From: Adiantum capillus-veneris
Taxonomy: Eukaryota; Streptophyta; Polypodiopsida; Polypodiales; Pteridaceae
Assembly: GCA_014529385.2 (NCBI GenBank)
Contig: CM043950.1
Location: 65,058,935 to 65,122,934, forward strand
Direction of reading: 5' to 3'
Length of the DNA: 64,000 nt
Positions within the stretch are counted from its first letter, which is position 1; the number at the start of each line of letters is the position of its first letter. The notes under the pieces were generated by a model, which worked only from the letters and a program-made list of their open reading frames with translations, did no database searches and was not told the origin of the DNA. Below are positions 54,600-64,000 of the stretch, one piece after another. A program made the position numbers and the translations under genes.

Positions 54600-55400
54600 G
54601 GCAATGAGGACTACCTTTAGGATGCAACTTCATATACCAACATGGTGGCACTGCCAGGGAGGACAAGGTAGATAGTCTTGTCCCTGTTGGTTGTTACACA
54701 AAAATCAATGCCGTGAAAGCTTGCAATGACATCCTCCAAAAGATCTTGAGGTACCATAGAGACAGGCCATCCCCACTTATCGAAATCACCAAAATCTGAA
54801 GCATCAAGCTCCCAAATGGCCACCAACTTATGGCTAGTCCAAGGATATCGACCAGACATGGTGACATCTTCCATTCATCACCCAAAGGAATCCAAGTGGG
54901 TCCATTGGTCCGATGAAGAGTCATACATCTAGAGGTATTAACTTGCCACAAAAACTTTGTATCAGCCCCGCACCTGATCAACGCACAATGTGGTGCAAGC
55001 TACAGTGCTGCGAAGACTCTTCTCTGTCTCTATCAAAGATTACCAAGCATGAAGAGTGGTTCGAAGAATATGTTTGAAGACCAAGTGAGGGCGATCAAAA
55101 TCCGGATTCTGCATGACACAAGGAAGATGAAGTGGGGATGAGAGAGTTTGGTGCCACAACCGGAACACGGCGCATGTGTGAAAGACATCCATGAGTGAGA
55201 GGTGAGGCAACACCATAGAGAAAAGGAGCTAATAATGGGAAGAAATACAGCATCGGGTGGAATTTGCTCCAACAGGGCCGGAGGGGTTGCTCCGTGTTTG
55301 GGTAGCCATCGAAATCAATGCGTCTTTGGGTCTTGGCAGCCTCGATGAGATGGGGACCCAACATCCAGTTCTAGCTGGGCCCGAAGGTAGGGTTGTGCGC
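54600..55400 (-). pseudogene. Possible F-box/kelch-like host gene remnant
   Basis: Minus-strand frames give a DVFHTCAVFRLWH-like F-box segment near 55200 and YDSSSDQWTHLDSF with RYPWTSHKLVAIWELDASDF near 54860-54780. KWGWPVSMVPQDLLEDVIAS follows. This looks like an F-box plus kelch-type protein of plants, in at least three frames. It carries no transposon motifs. The identification is tentative. If right, it is one of the few host-derived sequences here. Confidence 0.35.
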
Positions 55401-56740
55401 CAATATTTATAGATTTGGGAAGTCCCGATGCTGCTGCTTGACAGCTCGAAGGGTTAAGGGGATCCCGGATTGGGTTTGAGGACCGAGATTCCATGAGTGC
55501 TAGCGCTCACTAGCCCTTCAGCTTGAGAAGAAGAAGAAGAGTATTTTAACTTCGTAGGAGTGTTTTATCCTTTAGCTTGAGAGAGAGAGAGAGAGAGAGA
55601 GAAAAAGAGACAGAGGCACTGTTCAAATACAAAATTCCTCTCCTTGATTTTGTCAAGAGGAAATTATAAAAAATCAAGTTATTTTTTCCGGTGGTTTTTA
55701 TACTATTTTTCTCTATTTTGGGGTGGAATTTTTCCTTTTCTTCTTGCCTTCAACCGACATCTTTGAAATTGAAATTGGCACCATATTAAACTCAGACACA
55801 TTTTTCCCGAACATTGGAGAGAGGTTTTGAGTTTTTTTTCCCATAAATGCGAAGAATTTATATTAGGTAAGATCGGGAATTACATCAAAAGGCAGCCAAG
55901 CCAGCCTCGGGATAACAAAAAACAACAGAGGGTTTGAGCTTGGGTCGCCCTCTCTCTTAGCTGGATGTGAAGAGGATCTGAAGGCATTCTCTCAACAGCC
56001 CTCACATCTTCTACACCGAATTATTAACGATGTCGAGTCAAAGCATGTTGTTACCTCAGGCTTCCTGTACATGGAATTTTGTCTCTTGCATGCATTGGCT
56101 GCATGATATGATCACTTGGCAAAGAAGCTCTCGTTGTTTTCAACAGAGACAAAGTGAAGATTGTTTATGCGTTCGCCTTGAAGGCCTTTGCCATTGTGCG
56201 AGACCTTCGCATTAGTGAGAGAGAGAACAATGAATGGTGTCATGAGAGAAAAACCAAAGAGCTTGGGAGGATTTGAAGGCCGAGATCATCCCACCAGCTC
56301 TATCGCTGAGATCAAAATTAAGGTCAAGGGCCGGTGTGATAGTTATGAAATGTGAAGCCAAAAGTTGTTGATTGTGGGAACTTCACGATTGAAGCCTATG
56401 GTGGAATGGAGGACACCTATACATCTCAAATATCAAGGAGTTATAGTTTTGTGGAAGCAACATGCTCCCAACCAACTCACCATCTAAATGGATTTTTGGA
56501 GTATACTCAACCAGGTGATATGTTGATTTCTATACTGAAAAGAAAAAATTTTAATGTATAATTTGGTTGCGGACTAGTTAGCTAGCTGTTCGTTAAATGC
56601 TCCATATGGCCTTTTGGTACCTATTTTTGGTCTAGATAAGGCCTTAGTGAAGTATGGCATTCTCGACAGCAATTGTGGTTCGTTGGGTATATCGTGTTGA
56701 CCATTACCACTTGGCAAGTTAATGATGGCAAACTCTTTTT
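55401..56740. other. No gene seen; short AG run
   Basis: Contains an AG microsatellite at 55580-55602. Plus frames at 56030-56215 and 56352-56561 are short and unrecognised. No supported feature. Confidence 0.5.
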
Positions 56741-56786
<46 letters not shown>

Positions 56787-56820
56787 TATATATCTATATG
56801 TGTGTTTACAATCTATATAC

Positions 56821-56892
<72 letters not shown>

Positions 56893-56923
56893 CTGTATAT
56901 ATATATAGAGAGAGAGAGAGAGA
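56741..56923. repeat. AG, TG and AT microsatellites
   Basis: AG at 56744-56782, TG at about 56825-56888 (more than 30 units), and short AT and AG runs to 56922. Confidence 0.95.
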
Positions 56924-56989
56924 ATGCATTGCAATGGGCTCCTTCAATACAACAATGGTCAAATTGTGAGGATGTTGTCAAAGTATGCT

Positions 56990-57890
56990 AGAGAGCATTC
57001 CAAAGAGTAGGACCTAGACTTAGAAAAATGCTTGCAGGTTTATAGGACTACGTATAGAGTGTCTACACATTTTACACCGGATGAGCTTGTTTAAGGAAAG
57101 AAAGCTCTTATGCCTATACATGTGCAACTTGATGCATTGAAGTTGTTGTGTAGAATGCAAGGTGAGGATAAAAACAAGATATAAGACGTAATTCTTGCTC
57201 TAGAGTTGTTGCAAATGAACATAGAGGAAGCCAATGATTATTATATTCAATAGACAGAGACAAGGATGGAGAAAATACATAAGAAATTGCCAGATAAGAG
57301 ATTAAAGAGAGACTTCTTGTAATGAGATATGATTCCCTCTTGAATTTTACTTGCAGAAGAAGTTGAGAGACAAATGGTTGGGGCCGTACAGAGTGAAGCA
57401 TGCCTATACAAGTGCAACTTGATGCATTGAAGTTGTTGTTTAGAATGCAAGGTGAGCATAAAGACAAGCTGTAAGAAAGCATTCTTTCTCTAGAGTTGTT
57501 GCAAATGAGCATAGAGGAAGCCGATGATTATTATATTCAATAGGCAGAGACAAGGATGGAGAAAATAAATAAGAGGCTGCCAAAGAAAGAGATTAAAGAG
57601 GGAGATTTCGTAATGAAATAAGATTTTGGCTTGGATTTTACTTTTCAAAATAAGTTAAGAGACAAATGGTTGGGGCCGTACAGAGTGAAACATTCTTTTG
57701 CAAATGGCACATATACCATGGAAAAATTTGTCCAGTGAACTTTTGCACTACAGAATAAGTGGCTATAGATTAAAGAGATATTTTGCAAGGGATGTGGTTC
57801 CAGATGCAAATAGTTTAGTCTCTTGGTCAAGCATAAATGCTCAACCTAGAGGAGGGTGGGCAATGATGATAGACAAATTTTGGCATTGAC
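56990..57890 (+). pseudogene. Gypsy integrase C-terminal fragment, internally duplicated
   Basis: A plus-strand remnant reading YRTTYRVSTHFTPDELV (compare ALWAYRTSFKTTLGYTPFH in Gypsy-2), HVQLDALKLLCRMQGED and LELLQMNIEEANDYYIQ. After a second copy of that block it reads LRDKWLGPYRVKHSFANGTY, then YFARDVVPDANSLV. Two near-identical direct repeats of about 290 bp lie at 57113-57400 and 57405-57690. Many stops. It belongs to the same broad group as Gypsy-2 and Gypsy-3 but is a separate family. Confidence 0.8.
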
Positions 57891-58254
57891 AAAGTAGTGC
57901 ATATATGCATAGACATGTGTACAAAAAAGCGTAAATACATGCATTTGGAAGCTTTCTCAATGTGATACTAGGTTCAAACATGGCGGATGAGAGATACCCC
58001 TTCCCAAGGGTCTATGTGAAAAATATACAATTTACACATTTATACAATTTCAATTAACATCAGAGTTGCAAAAGCGTTTGCACAGGGAAGGGGTTCTTAA
58101 CAACCGACCTATCATGGAGTTTAATCCTGAACCGGATTGCATTCAGAGGTACCTAGCGACAAGTACTACCTCTGAATGGGTGGTATGAATGAAAGAGTAC
58201 TCAAGAAAAATAACAATGTGGAGGACGAATATACGTATACACCGCATTGTAGGA

Positions 58255-58293
<39 letters not shown>

Positions 58294-58645
58294 GAAATGG
58301 AGTGCATAGAGGCACGAGAGAGTGAAAAAGAGAATCTTTAAATGCATCATCTAAATGAAACAAAAAACCATGTATTAATGCAATACAAAAATCTGGATAT
58401 ACCATAACATCAAAAATATAAAATGACTAGCAGAGCAACCCTATGTAGGGATCAACCCGTCCACCCATCCACTTCTGCTCTACTATGGACAAAGAGAATT
58501 TTACCTTGTAGGTAGTGATCCAGAACACCTCCAATCTACCTGAGCTAAACATAGGCTGAGGCCACTTTGCCTTCCTCCATGAGCCTGAGCTAAGCACTAA
58601 AAGGATTCCAAATACCAAAGTGGTAGGGTATCAACAACAACCATG
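57891..58645. other. No gene seen; AG microsatellite
   Basis: An AG run is at 58257-58291. No coding region is supported. Confidence 0.55.
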
Positions 58646-59861
58646 TCAATTTAGGCATTGTGCCTCTTTCATGCCCAGCATCGTGTGTTTACGCTGTGAG
58701 CGGGATGGAAACACACACAATGCCTCTATAATGACCCGACACACACTCTTGGGATGATACACACACACATTATGGGGCACCACTCGGCTTACATAACCAG
58801 CCTGGCCGAGACAGGAAACACACAGACGGAGTGAGAAGAGAGAGATTTCCCACTTGCCCACTCAACACTCACACATACACACTCACACACACACTCTCAA
58901 TTCAGCTCAAAGGAGGAAAATTGCTATTGTTTAGACTCAATGAAGCTCAGCCCAACACCAATGGGGCAAATAGTTTACACAGTATTGAGGAAATACACCA
59001 GATACAACCACAAAGTTAAGCAGAGGCTTCACTCACCGGGGAAGATTACACAGAAAAACAGCAAAAACTTTGTGAGGAATTTAGCAAAATGGACAGCGCC
59101 ATTGCGTCCGGAACGCCCAAAAACCCCACCCTATAATGTCACAGTGCTCAAATCCGACCTCGGATGAGCAGTTTAGGGCCAAAAAATGCTCCAAAAACAG
59201 CAAAAACACACTTGCAACTGTTCCTCCTCGCTTCTCCACGTTTTTCTGGTCTTCTCTTATTTTTTTCAGTTCCCACACTTAGCTTTATTAGTTGGGCACC
59301 CTTGGCCTTTTAGATGACCTCAAATGGACCCCGAACAGGCCAAAAACTGACATCGTAGTGCATAGTTGTCACCTTTTTGCATCATCCGCACACCTGGCAC
59401 TCAATTTTTCCCAATAATGCATCCCAACCACGTGAAGTGGCCCCAAAAAGTGGTCCTCATGATGACCTTTCTGCATAAGTATCACAAGAAAACACCCACG
59501 TCGTGTCCGTACTTCTCCGCGTGCAAGTATTGACCCCGTTCGACCTTCTGACGCCACTCGATGCCATCTGACGCACCTGCTTACCTTATGTTGTCGACCC
59601 GCGGATAGCTTCCTCGAGAAGTTTTACGCGCTACCAACTCCTCCTTATTGTAGAAAAAACACATTGGTACTGATAATAGTGATAATCGTTGCACTATGTA
59701 CACTCTGTCCTACCTGTACACACGTGGGCCCCAGGTAACCACCTGGCTATGGAAATTGGGCAATCCTTTATTCGATGCACCATGCATGTGTATGTACATA
59801 GGCGCAATCCCTTGCTCCAAAAAACTCCCGACATAATTTGCCCATCCCCTAGCCTGCTAGA
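58646..59861 (-). repeat. Gypsy-3 3' LTR-like region and polypurine tract
   Basis: The minus strand has a purine tract (GGCTAGGGGATGGGCA) near 59840-59855, then TGTCGGGAG as LTR start, so the LTR ends at 59833 on the plus strand. The other border is unproven because the second LTR is outside the window. No gene is seen inside. Confidence 0.6.
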
Positions 59862-60480
59862 TCATTCATGATCAGCAGCAGCAAAAAGCGATATGAAACT
59901 CACCTCATCACAGGTCTCCTCATCCCTCACAGACATCACTTGCTCCACAGACAGCTCATCCTCCTCCACCATCATCAATATATCATGATACGATTTAAGA
60001 CACAATCCATTTACCCTTGACTTATGTAGAACCCCATCCAGGTTAGCCAACTGATATGTACCATTCGAGAAACACTCCACTACCTTGAAAGGGCCTTCCC
60101 ACTTAATTTGAAACTTCTTTTGGAAGGTGTTGTCCAGCTTACTTTTGTAGCGCAAAACCAAGTCATGCTTCTTGATACCCTTACTTTTGACCTTTTCATT
60201 TATCTTTGCCAAAGCCCTATCCTGCATCTGCCCATAATGCTCCAATGCGCTCATCCTATCCAGCTGAACCTCTTGTAGCTGTAAGAGCCTCTCTTTGAAT
60301 GCATCACTAGGCAGCCCAAGAAACTTCTCTAACATCTTGACCGCAGGCAACTCTACCTCCACAGGCAATAGTGCTTCCTTTCCATACACCAAATGAAATG
60401 GAGTAAACCCTGTACCTGTCTTCACCGAAGTACGGTAAGCCCATAATGCACTAGGCTATTCCAAATCCCAATTCTTTCCT
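59862..60480 (-). pseudogene. Gypsy-3 integrase C-terminal part
   Basis: SALWAYRTSVKTGTGFTPFH, LVYGKEALLPVEVELPAVKM, DRMSALEHYGQMQDRALAKI, DLVLRYKSKLDNTFQKKFQI and WEGPFKVVECFSNGTYQLAN, ending in an acidic tail at 59862. An in-frame TAG precedes it near 60456 (DLE-stop-PSALW). Confidence 0.88.
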
Positions 60481-61160
60481 TGGCGCTCTGTCACTTTAGA
60501 AAGAATTTGTACCAACACACCATTGAATCTTTCATTTAAGCCATTACACTATGGGTAATAAGGCGTGGTATGTTGGTGCCTAATCTTCATCTTTGCGCAT
60601 AAGAAGTCTAGCAGTTTAGCTCTAAATCCTGGCCCCTTATCTGAAAGTAGCTCTAATGGCACCCCAAACTTGCAACATATTTCATCATACACAAATTTTG
60701 CCACATCCTTTGCAGTGATCTGTTTTACTGCTATAGCCTCTACCCATCTAGAGAGATAGTCCACTGCCGTCAAGATATAGCTTTTGCCCCTGCTTGTGAT
60801 AGGTAACAGGCCTATTGCATCAATCCCCCACTTTTCAAACACATCAAACGCCATAATGGTTTTTCGTAGCTCTGGCTTCAACACTCTCTTCCCAAATGCT
60901 TGACACCTATTGCAAGACCTACACCAATGGTGAACATCCTTGTGCAAACTAGGCCATACATACCCCTCTTGCAAAATCATATGCAAGGTGATCTTTAGAG
61001 CAAAATGGCCACCACATGCGCCTTCATGATTCTCTTCCAACACTTTGTAAAGCTCCTCCCGCCAAGGTACACGTCTCAACACGAGATCAGCCCCTTTCAT
61101 GTATAAGACATCACCAATCAATTTGTACCTGTATGCTCTACGCACAAAGCCATACTTCTT
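60481..61160 (-). pseudogene. Gypsy-3 integrase zinc-binding and catalytic core
   Basis: Zinc-binding: ENHEGACGGHFALKITLHMI, then HHWCRSCNRCQAFGK. The core has D in KWGIDAIGLLPITSRGKSYI, D in LELLSDKGPGFRAKL, and E in GLNERFNGV just beyond a TAG that replaces the glutamine of YYPQCNG (60547-60549). All three acidic residues remain readable. Apart from that stop the frame is continuous with the upstream RNase H domain. Confidence 0.88.
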
Positions 61161-61808
61161 AGACTTCTGAATCTCCTTTGGAATGATTCTTGTTAGCAAA
61201 AACTCCTCTTCTTGAGCCAAACTTTCCCGGCCATGATAAAGAGGTAAAGTGGTCCTCAACACAAATAGCTCCCCAATCATGCCTTGAGCTGCTTCATGTG
61301 CCTCTCCATTTAGAGCACGTTCAATGTGTCTGATGCTCCATGCTTCAAACTTTTTTAAAAGGCCTTTAATTCTGAAGCACATTTCCTTCAATGAGGTGTT
61401 CTTGCTCTTCCACACACCCAGAACTTGCTTCACCACTAACAAGGCATCACCTTTTATGCTCAACCTTCGAACCCCATGCTTCAAACAAATGTGTAATCCG
61501 GCTTCCAAAGTAGCATATTCAGCCTCATTGTTATTATGAGCATCCAATTTGAACCCTCTCTTGCATACTAGCTTCCCCTCTGGATCATAAAGTGCTATAC
61601 CCCCTGAAGCCGCATCATGGCTCTTTCTGTATGAACCATCAAAGAGCAACACATGTGCATTGCTGATCTGTGGCACTTCTTCAACTACCTTTCTCACCAC
61701 CTCTTCCTTAACAATAAGGGGATGCTCCTTGTAGGTCAACAAATCAGCTAGGGTAGCCCTTGTACTATCTTCCACTAGAAAAGAGAACTCAAACTCTTGC
61801 AAGCTCAA
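61161..61808 (-). pseudogene. Gypsy-3 extra (archaeal-type) RNase H domain
   Basis: ISNAHVLLFDGSYRKSHDAA (first D), DAHNNNEAEYATLEAGLHI (E), LSIKGDALLVVKQVLGVWK (D) and HIERALNGEAHEAAQGMIGE form a second RNase H fold between the standard RNase H and integrase. This domain is known from the plant Tat lineage. The open frame runs in phase into integrase. It starts within RLQEFEFSF-like text at the end of the first RNase H. Confidence 0.85.
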
Positions 61809-62280
61809 TTACCCATTTCTTCACCACATTTGACATGTTAGTGCCATTAATTAACTGTGGCAAAAAGGCATAACTCGTCAAGAAAACAAAAGGTCGTGGT
61901 AGCAAGTAATGACGAAATCGTCGACAAGCAAATATTACACTGGCCATCACTAGCTCTACTTCCAAGAACTTTCTCTCCGCTACCAACTTCACTCGGCTTG
62001 CACAATACACTAGCCTCATATAATGGTTGCCCTTCCCCTTTTGCAATAGCATGGCTCCAATGGCATCATCCCCTACTGATGGATTTACATAAAACACTTT
62101 CTCCCAATCAGGAGCCTGCATGGCTGACAACCCCCCTAACACCTCTTTCACCTCTTGAAACACTTCTTCACACTTGTCATTCCATTGCAATGGATCATGC
62201 TTTACCACTTGCTGTAATGGATAAAGAAGCTGAGAAGACAATGGAATAAACCGTGCCATGTACTTCACTTTGTGTATAAA
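61789..62280 (-). pseudogene. Gypsy-3 RT thumb and RNase H
   Basis: YMARFIPLSSQLLYPLQQVV, then KVFYVNPSVGDDAIGAMLLQ (RNase H first D region), MRLVYCASRVKLVAERKFLE and RPFVFLTSYAFLPQLINGTN. It joins upstream RT text by a deletion at about 62270-62285. Confidence 0.85.
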
Positions 62281-63014
62281 GGTGTTCGGTCTTTAAGAGC
62301 AATCTTCAATTGAAAATAGCCTGAAAAACCATCACACACACTGTAACTCTCATAACCTGCCACTGAATCCAAGATCTGATCGATGAATGGAAGAGGATAT
62401 GGGTTCTTCTTAGTGGCTGCGTTTAAGGGTTTAAAATCTACACAAATCCTCCACTTTCCATCCTTCTTTGGACTGACTACTACTGGACTCACCCATTTTG
62501 TGGTCTCCACAGGGACTATGAACTCTACCTTCAATAACTTGTCCACCTCTTCCCGCAATGCTTCCATCTGCTCTTGACCCATCCTTCTTAGCCTTTGCTG
62601 CACTGGCTTAGCACCCTCTTTCAGCTCTATATGCATCTCTTTGCCCTTAAACCCTCTGATCTCTTCATATGAAGTAATGAACAAATCCGGAAAACTAGCC
62701 AGCATGTGCAAATATATCTCCTTCTCCATGGTTGAGAGGTCTCCACTGATCATTTGTGTCATCAATTCTTGCTTCTTTGACAACTCAACCTTGGTTTGCA
62801 TCAGCCCTTCAATCACTTCATAAGGCCCTTCACTTTCATCTTCAACTTCATTCGCAAATGCAACTAAACCAGACTCCTGGATTTCTTTATCCATCAAAAG
62901 AAATGCAACATCAGCATCCTCATCACTGCTAGTAGTGTTATCACTGTCCTCATCTGTCACCGTGGAATAGTCTTCATCACTAGACTCATCCTCATCTTCA
63001 TAAAGCTCCTCTAA
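62265..63014 (-). pseudogene. Gypsy-3 RT N-terminal half, catalytic core deleted
   Basis: Opens right after the protease stop, in the same frame, with an acidic linker (LEELYEDEDESSDEDYSTVT). RT blocks are WVSPVVVSPKKDGKWRICVD, FKPLNAATKKNPYPLPFIDQ and YSVCDGFSGYFQLKIALKDR (first catalytic D). It then breaks to PLYTK-stop. About 100 residues including the MPFGL and YxDD blocks are missing, so no polymerase activity is possible. Confidence 0.88.
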
Positions 63015-63566
63015 TCATTTTCTTGTGTCCATGTTATAAAGCTTCTTGGTACCTGTCTTTCCATAGAGACTAATTGTACCATGTCGCCAATCTTGAACAG
63101 CTCCCACTGCACCTAACCATGGTCTGCCCAGTATAATAGGATATGCTCCCAACCCTGCTGGCATCACATGAAAATCAACCATTGCCTTTGCATCATATGC
63201 CTCCACTTCTAAGCTCTTTACAATACCCAAGCATTTTACTTTTTGATGGTTTGCCAATCTGATCCAAAAACCTGACACCCCAACCACTGTGAGACCCATC
63301 TTCTCAATCCATGAGTGTGTTATGACGCATATTTGGGTTCCGCCATCCACATAACCTTGTCCCAAATTTTTCCTTTTATGCCACACATCTACTATTGGGC
63401 AAATTTCTAGTAGCTCATCCATTGCCAACACCTTCACTGAACCTCTCTCTAGCTCTTTCTCCATTGGGTTAACCATCCTCTTCCACTCTCGCTTTAGCTT
63501 AGGCACCATCTCTATAAGTTGCCCAAAAGTAACATCTGCCTTCCTGCTTGTCAGATCCTCCTTCAA
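63015..63566 (-). pseudogene. Gypsy-3 protease
   Basis: The active-site region reads GYVDGGTQICVITHSWIE (D-G-G in place of D-S-G), followed by AYPIILGRPWLGAVGAVQDW and KLYNMDTRK, then TGA at 63015-63017. The upstream linker is Lys/Glu-rich. The stop lies at the same protein position as the TAA ending the Gypsy-2 protease. Confidence 0.85.
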
Positions 63567-64000
63567 GTCATAGCTTAATTGCTCATCCCCTAGTGGAAAA
63601 TCTCAAACATGAAACTCTCGACGAGCTCTCCTTTTCCTCTTGGCCTTGACATCCTCACCTTCATGACTCTTTCCCTTCTTCTTACTAGGACCTGGGGCAC
63701 TTCTTCCTTCCTTGTCCTCTGTCGTCCTCTTCCCAATAGGCATCACTAATGTATCCTCTAGCTTTGATGCCTTCTCTAAGGTAACCACACTTAACACTTT
63801 TGTCTTTCCCTTTTCCTCCTGGGTTAATCCACTGGTTCCTTCATCTCCCTTAATTTCGATGCCATAATCATGCAACCTAGTTAGCACCTGTTTTGGCAAT
63901 GGATACATGTCTCCCCCCATCCTTGGTGGCTTATCACATTGCGGACTGATGTGACCCAACTCTCCACAATTGTAACATGTGGACGTCTGCTTCCAAAACC
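63567..64000 (-). pseudogene. Gypsy-3 gag C-terminus (partial)
   Basis: The zinc knuckle CYNCGELGHISPQC at about 63945-63985 is followed by DKPPRMGGDMYPLPKQVLTR and a Lys/Glu/Gly-rich linker. A stop at about 63603 separates it from protease. Capsid sequence continues outside the window. Confidence 0.8.

Larger units (their letters stand above)
58646..64000 (-). mobile_element. Gypsy-3: Tat-type Ty3/gypsy element, runs off the window
   Basis: A minus-strand element with 3' LTR-like region, integrase, an extra RNase H domain, RNase H, damaged RT, protease and the C-terminal end of gag at the right edge. The extra RNase H between the normal RNase H and integrase marks the plant Tat lineage. The 5' LTR and most of gag lie beyond 64000. 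The left border (58646, TGTC) is a guess. Confidence 0.85.

Overview
The window is plant nuclear DNA made almost entirely of transposable elements in several nested layers. I see no intact host gene, no rRNA or tRNA gene, and no CRISPR array. The plant assignment rests on three things: Ty1/copia elements whose primer-binding sites match initiator tRNA-Met, Ty3/gypsy elements of the Tat type with an extra RNase H domain, and a CACTA transposon with tnp2, DUF4218 and DUF4216 type domains. Species cannot be told. The repeat density and protein flavour would fit a large-genome land plant such as a fern, but that is only an impression.

Layout. Bases 666-19721 are one Ty3/gypsy chromovirus (Gypsy-1, minus strand), proven by a perfect 5-bp target duplication, ATCAC, at 661-665 and 19722-19726. 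Its 3' LTR is split by two copia elements: Copia-1 (1066-6025, minus) and Copia-2 (about 6047-11222, plus). Its pol gene carries a 1.27-kb inverted duplication (arms 13693-14934 and 14957-16197). Bases 21374-36007 are a CACTA DNA transposon on the plus strand. Its transposase reading frame is interrupted by a Tat-type gypsy element (Gypsy-2, 25960-33309, minus) with near-identical LTRs. A degraded LINE (36160-40690, minus) follows.

The right half holds several damaged pieces. These are a copia RT fragment (40860-41235), a 5'-truncated gypsy-like element (Gypsy-4, 41236-about 46050, plus) with an unusual reading frame after integrase, two orphan LTR-like promoter regions, a 3'-truncated Copia-3 (48670-51986, minus, same family as Copia-1), a Helitron/PIF1-type helicase pseudogene (51987-53430), another copia RT fragment (53795-54470), a possible F-box/kelch pseudogene (54600-55400) and a tandemly duplicated gypsy integrase tail (56990-57890). 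The window ends inside a second Tat-type element (Gypsy-3, from about 58650 to beyond 64000, minus).

How it works together. Every coding unit is mobile-element machinery (capsid, protease, reverse transcriptase, RNase H, integrase, transposase, helicase), and nearly all of it is broken by stops, frameshifts or deletions. The premature stops look mainly like C-to-T changes (CAG to TAG, CGA to TGA), as expected of long-methylated repeats. The most interesting signals are the self-inverted duplication in Gypsy-1, the retropepsin-like plus W-V-P-K repeat frame downstream of integrase in Gypsy-4, and an in-frame stop at the same protease/RT boundary in both Tat elements.
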